This document shows positions 38,273 to 50,700 of a DNA stretch of 64,000 nucleotides, in pieces (positions within the stretch are counted from its first letter, which is position 1; the number at the start of each line of letters is the position of its first letter). A model generated the notes under the pieces. The model saw only the letters and a list, made by a program, of their open reading frames with translations, did not search any database and was not told the DNA's origin. The DNA comes from Aliivibrio fischeri (GTDB taxonomy: Bacteria; Pseudomonadota; Gammaproteobacteria; Enterobacterales; Vibrionaceae), in assembly GCF_009727955.1 (NCBI RefSeq), contig NZ_WOBR01000010.1, positions 372,001 through 436,000 of the forward strand, written 5' to 3'. The position numbers and the translations under genes are program-made.

Positions 38273-38614
38273 TCAACTAATATTGGCTAAATGATTCTCC
38301 ATTTGTTCTTTTATGTTATTTAATCCTTCGACAATTGTGTTTATTGTATCTTTATTTGGCCTACTTTCTGTTTTCGCTGCTGCTTCAACCTCTTGTATCG
38401 CCGATAAAATATCCATCTCACATAAATTCCCTAAAGCACCTGAAAGCGAATGTGCAGTATGAAATAATCCTGATAAGTCATTTGCTTTATATTGTTCGAG
38501 TATGGTGTCTCCCATTGCGGCATTATCGACAAGATATAATTCAAACACTTGTTGAGTTATTTCTTTATCGCCATCGAACATTTCTTCTAACATTTCTATA
38601 TTAATCACTGTCAC
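38273..38614 (-). CDS. Single-domain Hpt phosphotransfer protein (paralogue)
   Basis: This 113-residue protein is a paralogue of the Hpt at 30500-30829. H55 in TAHSLSGALGNLC is the phosphoacceptor. It lies convergent to the kinase/VieB-like pair and 137 bases beyond the adhesin stop, on the adhesin strand. It probably serves the orphan hybrid kinases of the island, which carry no Hpt domains of their own in the parts seen. Confidence 0.88.
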   Translation of the reverse strand: MTVINIEMLEEMFDGDKEITQQVFELYLVDNAAMGDTILEQYKANDLSGLFHTAHSLSGALGNLCEMDILSAIQEVEAAAKTESRPNKDTINTIVEGLNNIKEQMENHLANIS

Positions 38615-38750
38615 TAACCTATTAATTCAACACATATAATTATTATAGGACCGACCATCTATGCCCCAAATAGACTGCTATAAAAACCACAAAAACAAAT
38701 AGTTACATAGTTTATGAGGGTGACATTACGCCACCCTTTTAACACTTTAA

Positions 38751-41700
38751 TTAAATTGACGTATCAATATCATTGCTGTGCTCGGTTCCAGTTTGAGAAT
38801 CTGAATCGAAGCTTCCAGAGTCGTCCGTGAAGTCAACACCTTGGTCTTGACCACCCGCACTTGTCCAGTCGCTGCCACCTGATTCCATACCTGCCATATC
38901 AGGTTGCTGCTCTTGGGTAGAACCTTGCATAGTGTATTGATCATCGACCTCAACTTCAATAGAACCACTAGCACCCTCTATTGAGCTACCCAACTCGTCG
39001 TAACCTTGGAATTGGATTTCGCTAGTGCCTTCATAACCTTCAGGAAGCTCTACCGATACCGACTGCTCCAAGTTACCACTGATTGTGAAGCTACCATCAC
39101 CGTTATCCAGCGCGTTACTCACAGTTGAACCTTCAGGTAAGCCAGACATTTCAGCGTAATCAACCGACTCATTACCACTCACCTCATCTGGAATCGAGAT
39201 AGAAATAGTATCGCCCGGTGCCGCGGTTACATCTGCAGCACTGTCTTCAGTTTCACCTTCAGTATCTTGAGCTTGGTCATCAGCTTGTTGCGCGACTTCT
39301 ACTTGCTGCTCTTCTGTTGCTTGAGCAACTTGTACTTGTGGTTCATCACTCTGTGCTGAGTCATCGGTCACTTGGATGCTCAAGCTATGGCTCGATACTT
39401 CACCACCATCGTTAACATCGACATTCATCGCTAAGTTGCCATCGAAGTCTTCATTTGGCCAGTATGTCCACTCACCTTCGCCAGACTCAGCGAAGAAGCC
39501 GGCATCGTTCGCGTCTGCAACATCAACAACTTGTGCGGTATCGCTAACACCTAACTCATCCACCAGCTGAGACTCTGTGATAGTTAGTGAGCCATCTTCA
39601 GCTAGGGCATAACCTTCACTTGCTGCTTCATCGCTAGCTTGGATATCCACATTGAAGAAGCTTTCGATGCGATTCTCGCCATCGGTTGCTATAAACCCAA
39701 CTTGAACATCTCCGGTGTAATCTTCAGCAGGTGTGAATTGATAGTTACCTTGGTTATCGCTCTCAATTACGCCCTGACCTTCCATCAAGCTCACTGACTC
39801 AATGCTCAAGCTATCGCCTTCTGCATCGCTCAAGTTCGCTAACATGTCTTCGTCAGTGAACGACAAGGTTGCATCCGCTGCGATTTCCGTCGTTGTGATG
39901 CTGTTAACTTCTGGTGTTGCATTCTCTTGTGAATCGCCCTCTTTCACGACCACGCCCGTTTGCTCATCATGAAGCACACCATCTTTATCGACCACGTAAG
40001 CAATGTCTGCTTCGCCAGTAAAGCCCGGTGCTGGTGTGAACGTCCAAGTTCCATCGCCATTATCGACAATCTCACCTTGGCTGCGGTCGGCAAGATGAAC
40101 CAGTTTCACTTCATCATCACTGTCAGCATCCACATTCTCAGCCAACCCTATTAGGTCGTCCGCCGTTAGGATGATTGAATCACCCGCTAGGGTTTCGAAA
40201 TCACCTGAATCGATGCCATCTTCAAACGCTTCTGGCTCATCTCCGTAATCAACCGTTGTTGCGCTTACGGTTACGAAGAACTCACCATGGAAGTCTTCAG
40301 GCGGCGTCATTTGAATGTTTGAGATATCCCAGTCGAACAGGTCGATGTATTGACCCGGTTCAGTGATCATCACGGTATTCACACCATCAGTTACCTCGAA
40401 TCCAACAGGGAAGCCTGTCATCACCAAGTTACTTAGTGTTTCTGAATCATCGACTAGACCAACGTTCAGTCCCAAGTGACCCGTTTCATCTTCACCGAAC
40501 ACTAATGGACCATCATGGTCGGTTGTAATAACCGCACCATCTGCGACAGGGCGTACAAACACAGGAACATCAAGAACCGTTTCAAACTCACCGTCACTCA
40601 CGATCACTTGTAGGTCAGAAACACCGGCGAAGTCGCCTGTTGGTGTAAATGTCCAAGTACCATCACCATTGTCTGTGACTTCTCCGCCATCTTCACCGTC
40701 TGCAGTGATAATGCGAGAAACAACAAGGTCAGCAGTATCAATGTCACCGAACAAGTTCATCAAGTCGCCAGCATCGAAGGTGAACGCACCATCTTCGTTT
40801 GTGGTCATCATTGCGTTACCGACATTAAACGGTGCGTCGTTAACAGGAATAACATTCACATTCAGCGAACCATCAACCACTTCTTCTCCATCAGTTGCTT
40901 GATAACCTAGTTCTACCAAGCCATTAAAGTCTTGAGTAGTCACTAAGTGATACATGCCGTCTGGCTGCTGAGTTAAGGTTGCATTGGCTGGGGCACGAAC
41001 CGTGATGCTCTCAATACTGATCTCGTCACCATCTAGATCCGTCACTTGATCCGCGATATAAGCTGGGTCAATCACCATGACCACATCTTCTTCACCTTGC
41101 ATCTCAATGGTTGGTGCCTCAGGCGCATCATTCACTGGCGTAACATCGATGTTGCCGTCGACTGAAATGGTGTCTTGGCCATCGCTAACGTTAAACGTCA
41201 TTGGCACATCGCCATTAAAATTTTCGTTAGGTGTAAATGACCAAGTACCATCTTCGTTGTCTAGCAACTCTCCCAAGCTTGGGTCGATTTGTAGACCAGA
41301 AGCTGACAGCTCATCTGCAGTGTTATCGATATCGGTAGCTTGAGCTAACAGCATGTCTTGTGTGATAAGAATGGTGCTATCTTCAGCTGTGGTTAAGTTC
41401 ACATCCTCTGATTCAGGTCCATCATTCACAGCCAGAACTTCGATACCTGCCGTAGTTGTTGCAGTAGCACCGTCATCATCGGTCACGACCACATCTAGGC
41501 TGATATCACCATTAAAGTTCTCGTTTGGCGTGAAGGTCACAGACCCATTGTCATTTTGAACCAAGGTGCCATCAGAACCCGAGTAAGACACGCTTTCAAG
41601 CGACACTTCACCATCAACATCAGAGCTATTAGCAATTAGCTGCTCTGGGCTGATTGTGATGGTGCCATCTTCATGCATTTGGTAAGACGTAGCGCCCGCA

Positions 41701-44700
41701 ACCGGAGCGTCATTAACATCCGTTACCGTTACATCAATATTGGCATCGACTGTCTCTGTGCCATCAGTCACTGTAAAGCCAAGGTTTACATCACCATTGA
41801 AGTTCTCGTTCGGAACAAAGCTATAAGTACCGTCACCGTTGTCAGTAAACACGCCCTCTGCGCCCGTGTAGGAAACATCGACGACTGAAAGCTCATCACC
41901 ATCAATATCAGAGGCAGCTGCAAGCAGTTGCTCATCTGTAAAAGTAAGTGAACCGTCCTCTTCAATGGTGTAAGCGACATCTTCAACAATCGCGATATCA
42001 TTCACTGGATTCACAGTAAGATCGGCAGTTGCAATAACCGTTTCAGTACCATCAGAAAGCTCGAAGCTTAAGTCAATATCGCCATTAAAGTCAGCATCCG
42101 GTGTTATGGTAAATGAACCATCATCGTTTACCGTAACCATAGCGTTATCACCTGCGGTTAGGTTCGCAGCCGTAAGGTCATCACCATCCACATCTGATGC
42201 TTGTGCCAACAATTGATCTTGACTTAGAGTGATTGAACCGTCTTCATCCACTGAATAAGCCAAATCACCAGACACAGGTGCATCGTTTACTGCAATAACA
42301 TCAATGGCCGCTGTCGTTTGAGCAGTAGCACCGTCTTCATCTGCAACGGTGACATCTAGGCTGACATTGCCATTGAAGTTTTCGTTTGGTGCGAAGCTGT
42401 AAGTACCATCACCGTTGTCGATAAAGATACCGTCTGTGCCAGAGTAAGAAACATCGCTAACGGACACATCACCTTCGATGTCTGAGCTATTCGCAAGAAG
42501 CTGAGCATCAGAAATCGTGATCACGTTATCTTCATCAACGCTGTAGGTTGTTGACCCAGCAACTGGTAGGTCATTAACGGCAATAACGTCGATGCCTGCC
42601 GTTGTTTCAGCGGTTGCGCCATCTTCATCCATAACAGACACATCAAGGCTGATGTCACCGTTAAAGTTTTCATTTGGCGAGAAGGTATAAGTACCATCAC
42701 CATTATCCGTGAATACACCATCAGTGCCGCTATAGCTTACATCACTGACAAACACTTCCCCTTCAACATCTGAACTGTTCGCCAGAAGTTGTGCATTGCT
42801 TAGGGTGATACTGCCGTCTTCTTCAACGCTGTAAGTTGTAGAACCCGCTACCGGTACGTCATTGATTGGAATAACTTGAACATCAATGTTCGCCGATACA
42901 ACCTCAGTACCATCACTGACAGCATAAGTTAGGTCGACATTACCATTGAAGTTCTCGTTTGGAGCAAAGGAGTAAGTACCATCACCGTTATCCGTAAACA
43001 CTCCATCAGTGCCTTCGTAATTAACCGACTCGACAGAAAGGTCATCGCCGTCAATATCCGTTGCACCAGCCAATAGCTGTTCATCAGTAAAGGTCAATGA
43101 CCCATCTTCGTTAATGGTATAATTATGGTCGTAAATAACAGAAAGGTCGTTGACTGCTGTTACGGTTACATCTAGTTCGGCTGGAGTAACCCCACCGTTG
43201 CCATCATCCACGTTATAGCTAATCGAGAATTCACCATTGAAGTTCTCTTCCGGTGTAATAGTATATGTACCGTCACCATTATCAGTGATAAGTGCATTCT
43301 CAATTGAGATATCTCCAACACTTGGTTCGTTACCACTCACATCATCAGAATCATCACCTTCATCGGTGGTTAACAATTCAGAGATATCAATGCCATTCTC
43401 AGCGGCTAGCGCCTCTTCTATCGTTGGTAAATCAAACGCATTCTCGCTACCTACATCTTGACTTGGAACAATAATGCCATTCACGATATCGAATACATGC
43501 CAATGTTCACCTGTTGGATTGTCAGGTAAATCTGGGGTAAAGGTCTCAACCAAAGTATTACCAACAAACACCTGAACCTGCACATCTTCAACACCATCTA
43601 CATCCCAACTTCTATTGGTGTAGTTGTGCACTGAGTAGTGCATGTCAGCATCTTGATAATTTGGAATCGTGATAGTTTCAGGGCCACCGCCATTTGTGTC
43701 ATCAACATCTTGCTGAACGATATTCCCTTCACCAAGATCGTGACTCATGTCGCGGTAGTAAATATGGTCTAATTCCCCTCCAGACTCCGTATCGTAAAGC
43801 CATAGGTGATTATCCATATCTCGAGGGTTTTCACCCCAAGTCACTACGATGCGCATATCCGTTTCTTCAAGTACTTCAGATATTGCGGTTACGCCACCAT
43901 TAACATCTTCGCCCGCAGGAACAAGGAAGCTGCTCGTAATAGAACCTTCTTGCTCAATAGTAACGGATCCTTGGTTAACGATAGGACCACTAACAGAGTA
44001 GTTACCAGACGGATCTGTCACTGTTGTATATGAATGACCTGCGCTGTCAGTTAGTGTCACATCAGCACCTGCGACTGGATTACCAGTTTCAGCATCCAAC
44101 ACCGTACCGGTTACGGTTGTTTCATCCCCTTGCTCTTCGATAATTGCGGTCATGTCATCGTCTTCGATGTCAGTCGCGAATTGTAGGAGTTCTTCTTGAG
44201 TAATAGTGTATGAACCATCTTCTTCAATGGTTATCGCCACATCAGCAGAAACAATGGGCGCATCGTTAACTGGATCGACCGTTAAACCTAAGTTAGCCGC
44301 AATTGGCGTGTCACCATCACTAATGCTGTAGGCAACATCGATGTAGCCATTGAAATTCTCGCTTGGAGTGATTGAGAATGTACCATCACCATTATCGACA
44401 ATCGTCGCATTGTCTCCTACTAAGGTTAAGTTGGAAGCTACAAGCTCATCACCTTCAATATCAGCAGCATTCGCAAGTAACTGCTCCTGCGTGATAGTAA
44501 TGATGTTATCTTCATCAACATTAGCATAAACATCATCGCTGGTTGGTAGGTCATTGATTGGGTTAACCGTTAGATCGGCGTTTGCCACAATTGATTCAGT
44601 ACCATCGGAGATGTCGAAACTTAGGTCGATGTTGCCGTTGAAATCAACATCTGGTGTGACCGTAAAGGTACCATCGCCATTATCAACAACAGTTGCGTGA

Positions 44701-47700
44701 TCTCCTGCACTTAAGTTACTTGCCGTTAGGTCATCGCCATCTACATCCGATGCTTGAGATAACAATTGCTCTTGAGTCAGAGTAATCGAACCATCTTCAT
44801 CAATACTGTAAGCTAAATTGCCCGATACCGGTGGATCGTTGATTGGCAGAACATCAAGACTTGCTGTCGTCGCAGTCGTTGCACCATCTTCATCCACAAC
44901 GACGACATCAAGGCTAACTTCGCCATTAAAGTTCTCGTTTGGAGAGAAGGTGTATGTGCCATTACCGTTGATTTCAAGCACACCATCACTACCACTGTAA
45001 GTCACGCTATCAATCGCCACTTCACCTTCGATATCCGAAGTGTTAGCTAAAAGCTGCTCGTTGCTGATCGTAATAGAGTTGTCTTCATGAACGGTGTAAG
45101 ACGTGCTACCAGCGACTGGTGGATCGTTCTCTGGTGTCACGCTAACATCAATGTTAGCTTGAACTGTATCTGTGCCATCTGACACATCAAAGCTGAAGTT
45201 CACATCACCATTGAAGTTTTCATTTGGTGAGAAGCTGTATGTGCCGTCACCATTATCGGTTAGAACACCATCTGTACCAGTGTAGGTCACTCCTTCAACA
45301 CTTAAATCGTCTCCTTCAATATCCGTAGATCCAGTTAATAGATCTTGATCTGTGAAGGTTAATACACCATCTTCGTTGACTATGAACGCTTGGTCTTGTG
45401 CTTCTGGACCATCGTTCACTGGTGAAACCGTTAACTCAAGGTTGGTAGAGACAATATCATCACCATCAGACACATCAAACCTAAAGCTAACATCGCCATT
45501 GAAATCAGCATCTGGCGTTAATGTGTACGTACCATCACCGTTATCGGTAATAGTCACATTGTCATCATCGGTCGCTAAGTTAAGTGCTGTTAGTTGATCG
45601 CCATCTAGATCACGAGCATTAGCTAACAAGTCTTCTTGGGTAATGATGATAGAGCCATCTTCTTCTACTGTTGCAGCAACAGGCAGAGCTTCAGGTGCGT
45701 GCTCAATGTGCGCGCCTGTCGCATTAATGTAGATGGTTTGAGATACCGTTTCAGAGTCATCATTTGATAGCTCTGTTGCGGTTGCGGTTACATGAACTTC
45801 AAACTGTTCGTTAAAATCTTCTGGGAGCTGGATTTGTAGTGCATTTTCGATAGCCGTTGTTGGTAAGTTCACCGTACCATCAGAGCCAACTGTCACTTCA
45901 CCGCTGTAGATTTGGCTGTTCACTTCACCCACATCGATTGTGAAGTTGAAATCTGTGTAGTCAGCATCACCGCCGCCATACAAATCTTCAAAGCCGTAAA
46001 CCAGTTCACCATCTTCATTAATCGTCGTGCGAGTATGCTCAATGCCATCTTGGTTTAGCTGAGCGCTTGAACCACCATGGAAGATCGCATCACCATTTTG
46101 TCCTTGAATCACGGTTTCGGTTCCATCTGCCGCAACGAAGACAAGTTGAGGATCAACCGTATCCATGTTCGCAGGCGAGCCATCTGCAGCACGGAACTCG
46201 TACTGACCGCCTTGCATCGCATCAAAGTCGTTGTGCTGATACCCGTTTGGAATCAAAAATAGGTTAAAGCTTTCCCCTTCCGCAACTTGGAAACTGAACT
46301 GATCTTGCCCTGGAACAAGGTCCCCACCACCGCTAACTTGTGATGCATTTTCGTAAACGACTTCAACACCCGTGATATTACCGTCTTCGTCAACTTTATA
46401 ATAACCCGCTGTATTTTGATAACCCGCGGTTTCGCCCTCAAACGTCACCGTAATTTCAGTATCGCTATAACTAGTGATACCGTTATCTTGGTCATTAAGC
46501 ACACCTTCATTATCATAGCTAATTACGGAACCTTCTGGCACACCATCAACCGTTACTGTTAGTGTTTCTGATAGATCTTGGTCTACCAGTGCAGCCGCAA
46601 TATTAAGCTCAACAATGCCGCCTGGCTCAACCAAAATAGCTTCATCATCAACGTTGATACCATCTCCATCCGTAATAACTAAGTCAGGCGAATCCGCAAC
46701 TGCCTCAATGTGGATGTAAAGGTCTTGCTCCACCTCATCCGTACCGTCTGTCACAGTAAAACTGAACTGCAGATCACCACTGAAATGCTCTTCAGGAACG
46801 AAACTAAACGTACCATCACCATTGTCGGTGACTGTACCTTCATCACCAGAGTAATTAATGCTGGTCACGCTTAGGTCGTCACCATCAATATCAATCGCAC
46901 CGCTCAACAGATCTTCTTGTGTGAACAGGATGCTGCCATCCTCTTCAATGTGGTAGATGCCTGGAGCAACAATTGGAGTGTCATTCACCGAATTCACGGT
47001 CAATGTCATGTCGTTAGACGTGCTCAACTCACCGTCGCTCACCTCATAAGTGAATACGATATCACCGTTGAAGTTCTCCGAAGGTGTCACCGTGTAAGTG
47101 CCATCGCCATTGTCTACGATGCTTGCATTTGGATCGTTAGTTTCAAGCGAGCTTGCAAACAACTCATCGCCATCTTGGTCACTCGCGCTCTCCAACAGCA
47201 TCTCTTGTGTAACGAGGATTGAACCATCTTCGTCGACATCTGCCACCATTGGCGTCGCTTCTGGCGCATCATTAACGAACTCAACTTTTAGGTTAATGTT
47301 TGCGGCAACCACATCAGTGCCATCGCTCACATCAAACGCTAAGTCAATATTACCGAAGAAGCCCTGTTCTGGTGTTAATGTATAAGTACCATCGCCATTG
47401 TCTGTTACTTCTACCGTGTCGCTTGCGCTCGTCACATTCACAACTGACAGTTCATCGCCTTCGATGTCTGTTGCTTGTGCCAATAATTCAGCTTCGGTAA
47501 TCGTAATCGCTTGACCATCTTCCGTAGTGAAAGACATATCAGGCACATCTGGTGCATCATTAATTGGATTTACAGTTAGGTTGAGGTCAGCTGCAACTGT
47601 CTCGATGGCATCAGTCACATCGTAAGTAAACTCAATCTCACCAAAGAAGTCAGCACTTGGCGTGATTGTGAAGCTTCCATCTGAGTTTTCTACGATTACC

Positions 47701-50700
47701 GCATTTGGATCGTTGGTTGCTAAGTTAACCGCTTCAAGGTTATCGCCATCAACATCGGTTGCATTCGCTAACAGATCCTCTTGAGTGATAGTGATTGAAC
47801 CATCTTCATCAACTGCAGCTTCAATTGGACCACTAACCTCTGGACCTTCGTTGACAATTTCAACGTCAACTGTTGCAGTGCTTGGTACGCTCGCTTGACC
47901 ATCACTGATATTGAAAGTCAGATTCACTTCACCATAGAAGTCTTCTGCAGGTTCGAAGGTAAAGGTATTATCACCATTATCCGTTAAGGTACCTTGCGTT
48001 TGGTCTGCAAGTAATAGGTTTTCGACATGAAGAATATCGCCATCAACATCGGTCGCACCAGACAATAAGTCTTTCGCTTCAATGATTATAGAGCCATTTT
48101 CAAGCATTTGGGTGTGTAATGGCTCACCCGGAATCGGCACATCATTGACAGGTACAACTGTTAAGTCTAAGTGCGTTGCAACTTCATCAGTACCATCAAA
48201 CACCTTGTAGTCGATGTCGATTTCACCATTGAAGTTTTCATTCGGCATGAAGGTAAACGTACCATCGCCATTATCAACTAGCTCACCGTTGTCACCACCG
48301 TAAGTGATGTCAGAAATAGACAGCGTATCGCCTTCCACATCTGTGGTGTTCGCTAGCAATTCATCCGCACTGAACGTGATACCTTCATCTTCGTCTGTCG
48401 ATAGAACAATCGGGCCAGAAACGATTGGCGCGTCGTTCACCGATTCGAAGTTGATATTGATGATGTTGCTGTCGGTTAGCTCACCATCGGTAACTTGGTA
48501 ACCGAGCTCGATTTCACCGTGAAAGTTTTCATCCGGAGTTACCGTCCAAGTACCATCACCATTATCGGTGAGTGTTGCATGCTCTGAGTTTTCCCCCACT
48601 AGCTCTAGGTTTTGGATATCTAGATTATCACTATCAATATCAGATGCTTGCGCCAACAGTTGCTCTTCAGTGATAATTACAGAAGCAAAATCGGTTGAGC
48701 CAGCCGTATCAATCGTGATATTTGGAAGCTCTGCCGTTAATTCAATCTCACTGTCACCTTCATGAATATTTAAGTTAATCGTTTCAGTGATTTCTGAGCC
48801 GTCTACACCAATCGATGTGAACACCGCCTCATCATGACAAGTTTGTGATATCGTCATGTTTTGAACAACGTAAGTGCCATTACCTTGTACGGTACCCAGT
48901 TCAAAGTAAGACACTGGTTGGTCAACGGTTAGTGTGTAGTCTGTCTCGAAAGTACCACGATCTTCTTTGTGATAAGTCATCGAGTCAATCATGTCACCAT
49001 CTTCATTGAAGGCGCGGATCTCAACTTCAGTAAAGTGGCGTGACTCTTCCATGAACCAACCACCAAGACCATCTAGGTGGAAGCTAATTTCATTGATATC
49101 TTGACCTTCAACAGAAATAGTCAGCTTCTCATCACCACTCAAACCTTGACGATCAGTATCACCAATACCGTGACCAATATGTGTATTACCGTTCCACGCA
49201 CCAAGAGGATCATCGTTACTTTGAACAGTAACAGTCAAATCACCATCTGAAAATTGACGAGTATATGGATCAACTTCTGTGCCCCAATCATCTACGCTCG
49301 CATTGTCATCGAAGGTACCAATTTGTGTCGTATGCGTACCATTTGCTAAAGCATCTTCACTTGGAACAAAACGTACTTCTGTGTCGGCAGGAACTTCTTG
49401 CCCTACTTCCAAAACTACCCACTCATCATTTACATTGGCTTCGATGATGCCGTTTTCTGGCGCTTGATCTAAACGTAATGTTGGTTCTTCACGAAGTGTC
49501 ACACCAACTGTTTGGTCTTCTTGTGCTTGAATGAAGATTTCATCGCCCGCTTCCGGTGCATCGTTGACAGGGTTAACTGTCAAGTCGAGTGTCGTCAGAA
49601 CTTCATTTTCACCATCATTGATATTGTATGTGAAGTCCAATTCACCATTGAAGTTTTCGGTGTGCGTGATGGTGAATGAACCATCGTCATTAGCAACAAT
49701 GGTCGCGTCTGGATCGTTGGTTTGTAGGTTAGTTGCTGTTAACTCATCACCTTCAACATCGGTTGCATTTGCAAGCAATTGCTCTTGAGTAATAGTAATG
49801 GCGTTATCTTCGTCTACCTCAGCCTGAATGCCCGAAGTTTCAGGTCCATCATTCACACCAATAACATCGATACCAGCAGTTGTTGTTGCGGTTACACCGT
49901 CTTCGTCAACCACAACAACGTCAAGTGAGATGTCACCGTCGAAGTTTTCATTTGGCGTAAAGGTGTAAGTACCATTACCATTATCAACAAAAGAGCCGTC
50001 ATCACCGGAGTACGTTACTCCAAATAATGATACATCGCCTTCGACATCGGAAGAGTTTGCCAATAGTTGCTCACCACTGATGGTGATTTGGCCATCTTCT
50101 TGAACGGTGTAAGATGTCGACCCCGCTACCGGAGGATCATTCTCTGGTGTCACGCTAACATCAATAACAGCTGGTGTTGAATCAGTACCGTCAGAAACAT
50201 CAAACGAGAATTGAACATCACCATTGAAGTTCTCGTTTGGTGCAAAGCTGTATGTGCCGTCACCATGGTCACTAAGAACACCGTCTGCGCCTGTGTAGAG
50301 CACGTTTTCAATCGTCAGTTCATCACCATCAATATCCGACGCGCCTGCAAGCAGGTCAGCATCGGTGAAGAGTAACGTTCCGTCTTCTTCAATCGTGAAC
50401 TGTTGATCTTGCGCTTGTGGCAAGTCATTAACCGGATTCACGGTAATATCTAGGCCAACTTGAACCGAACCACCATCGTTATCGATGATATCGAAGTTCA
50501 GATCTAGGTCACCGTTATAGTCTGCGTTAGGTGTAATGGTATAGCTGCCATCATCATTGTGTTGGATGGTCGCATTTTCATCGGTAGATAAATTGATAGC
50601 TTCTAAGTTGTCGCTATCGATATCACCAGCTTGTGCTAGCAGTTGCTCTTGACTTAGCGTTATAGAGCTATCTTCATTGATAGTGTAAGCTAAATCACCT

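Noticed and set aside
38717..38737. AGGGTG/CACCCT stem after the adhesin stop as its terminator.
   Set aside because: On the adhesin strand no T run follows; the Ts are on the other side, so it is too weak to call.
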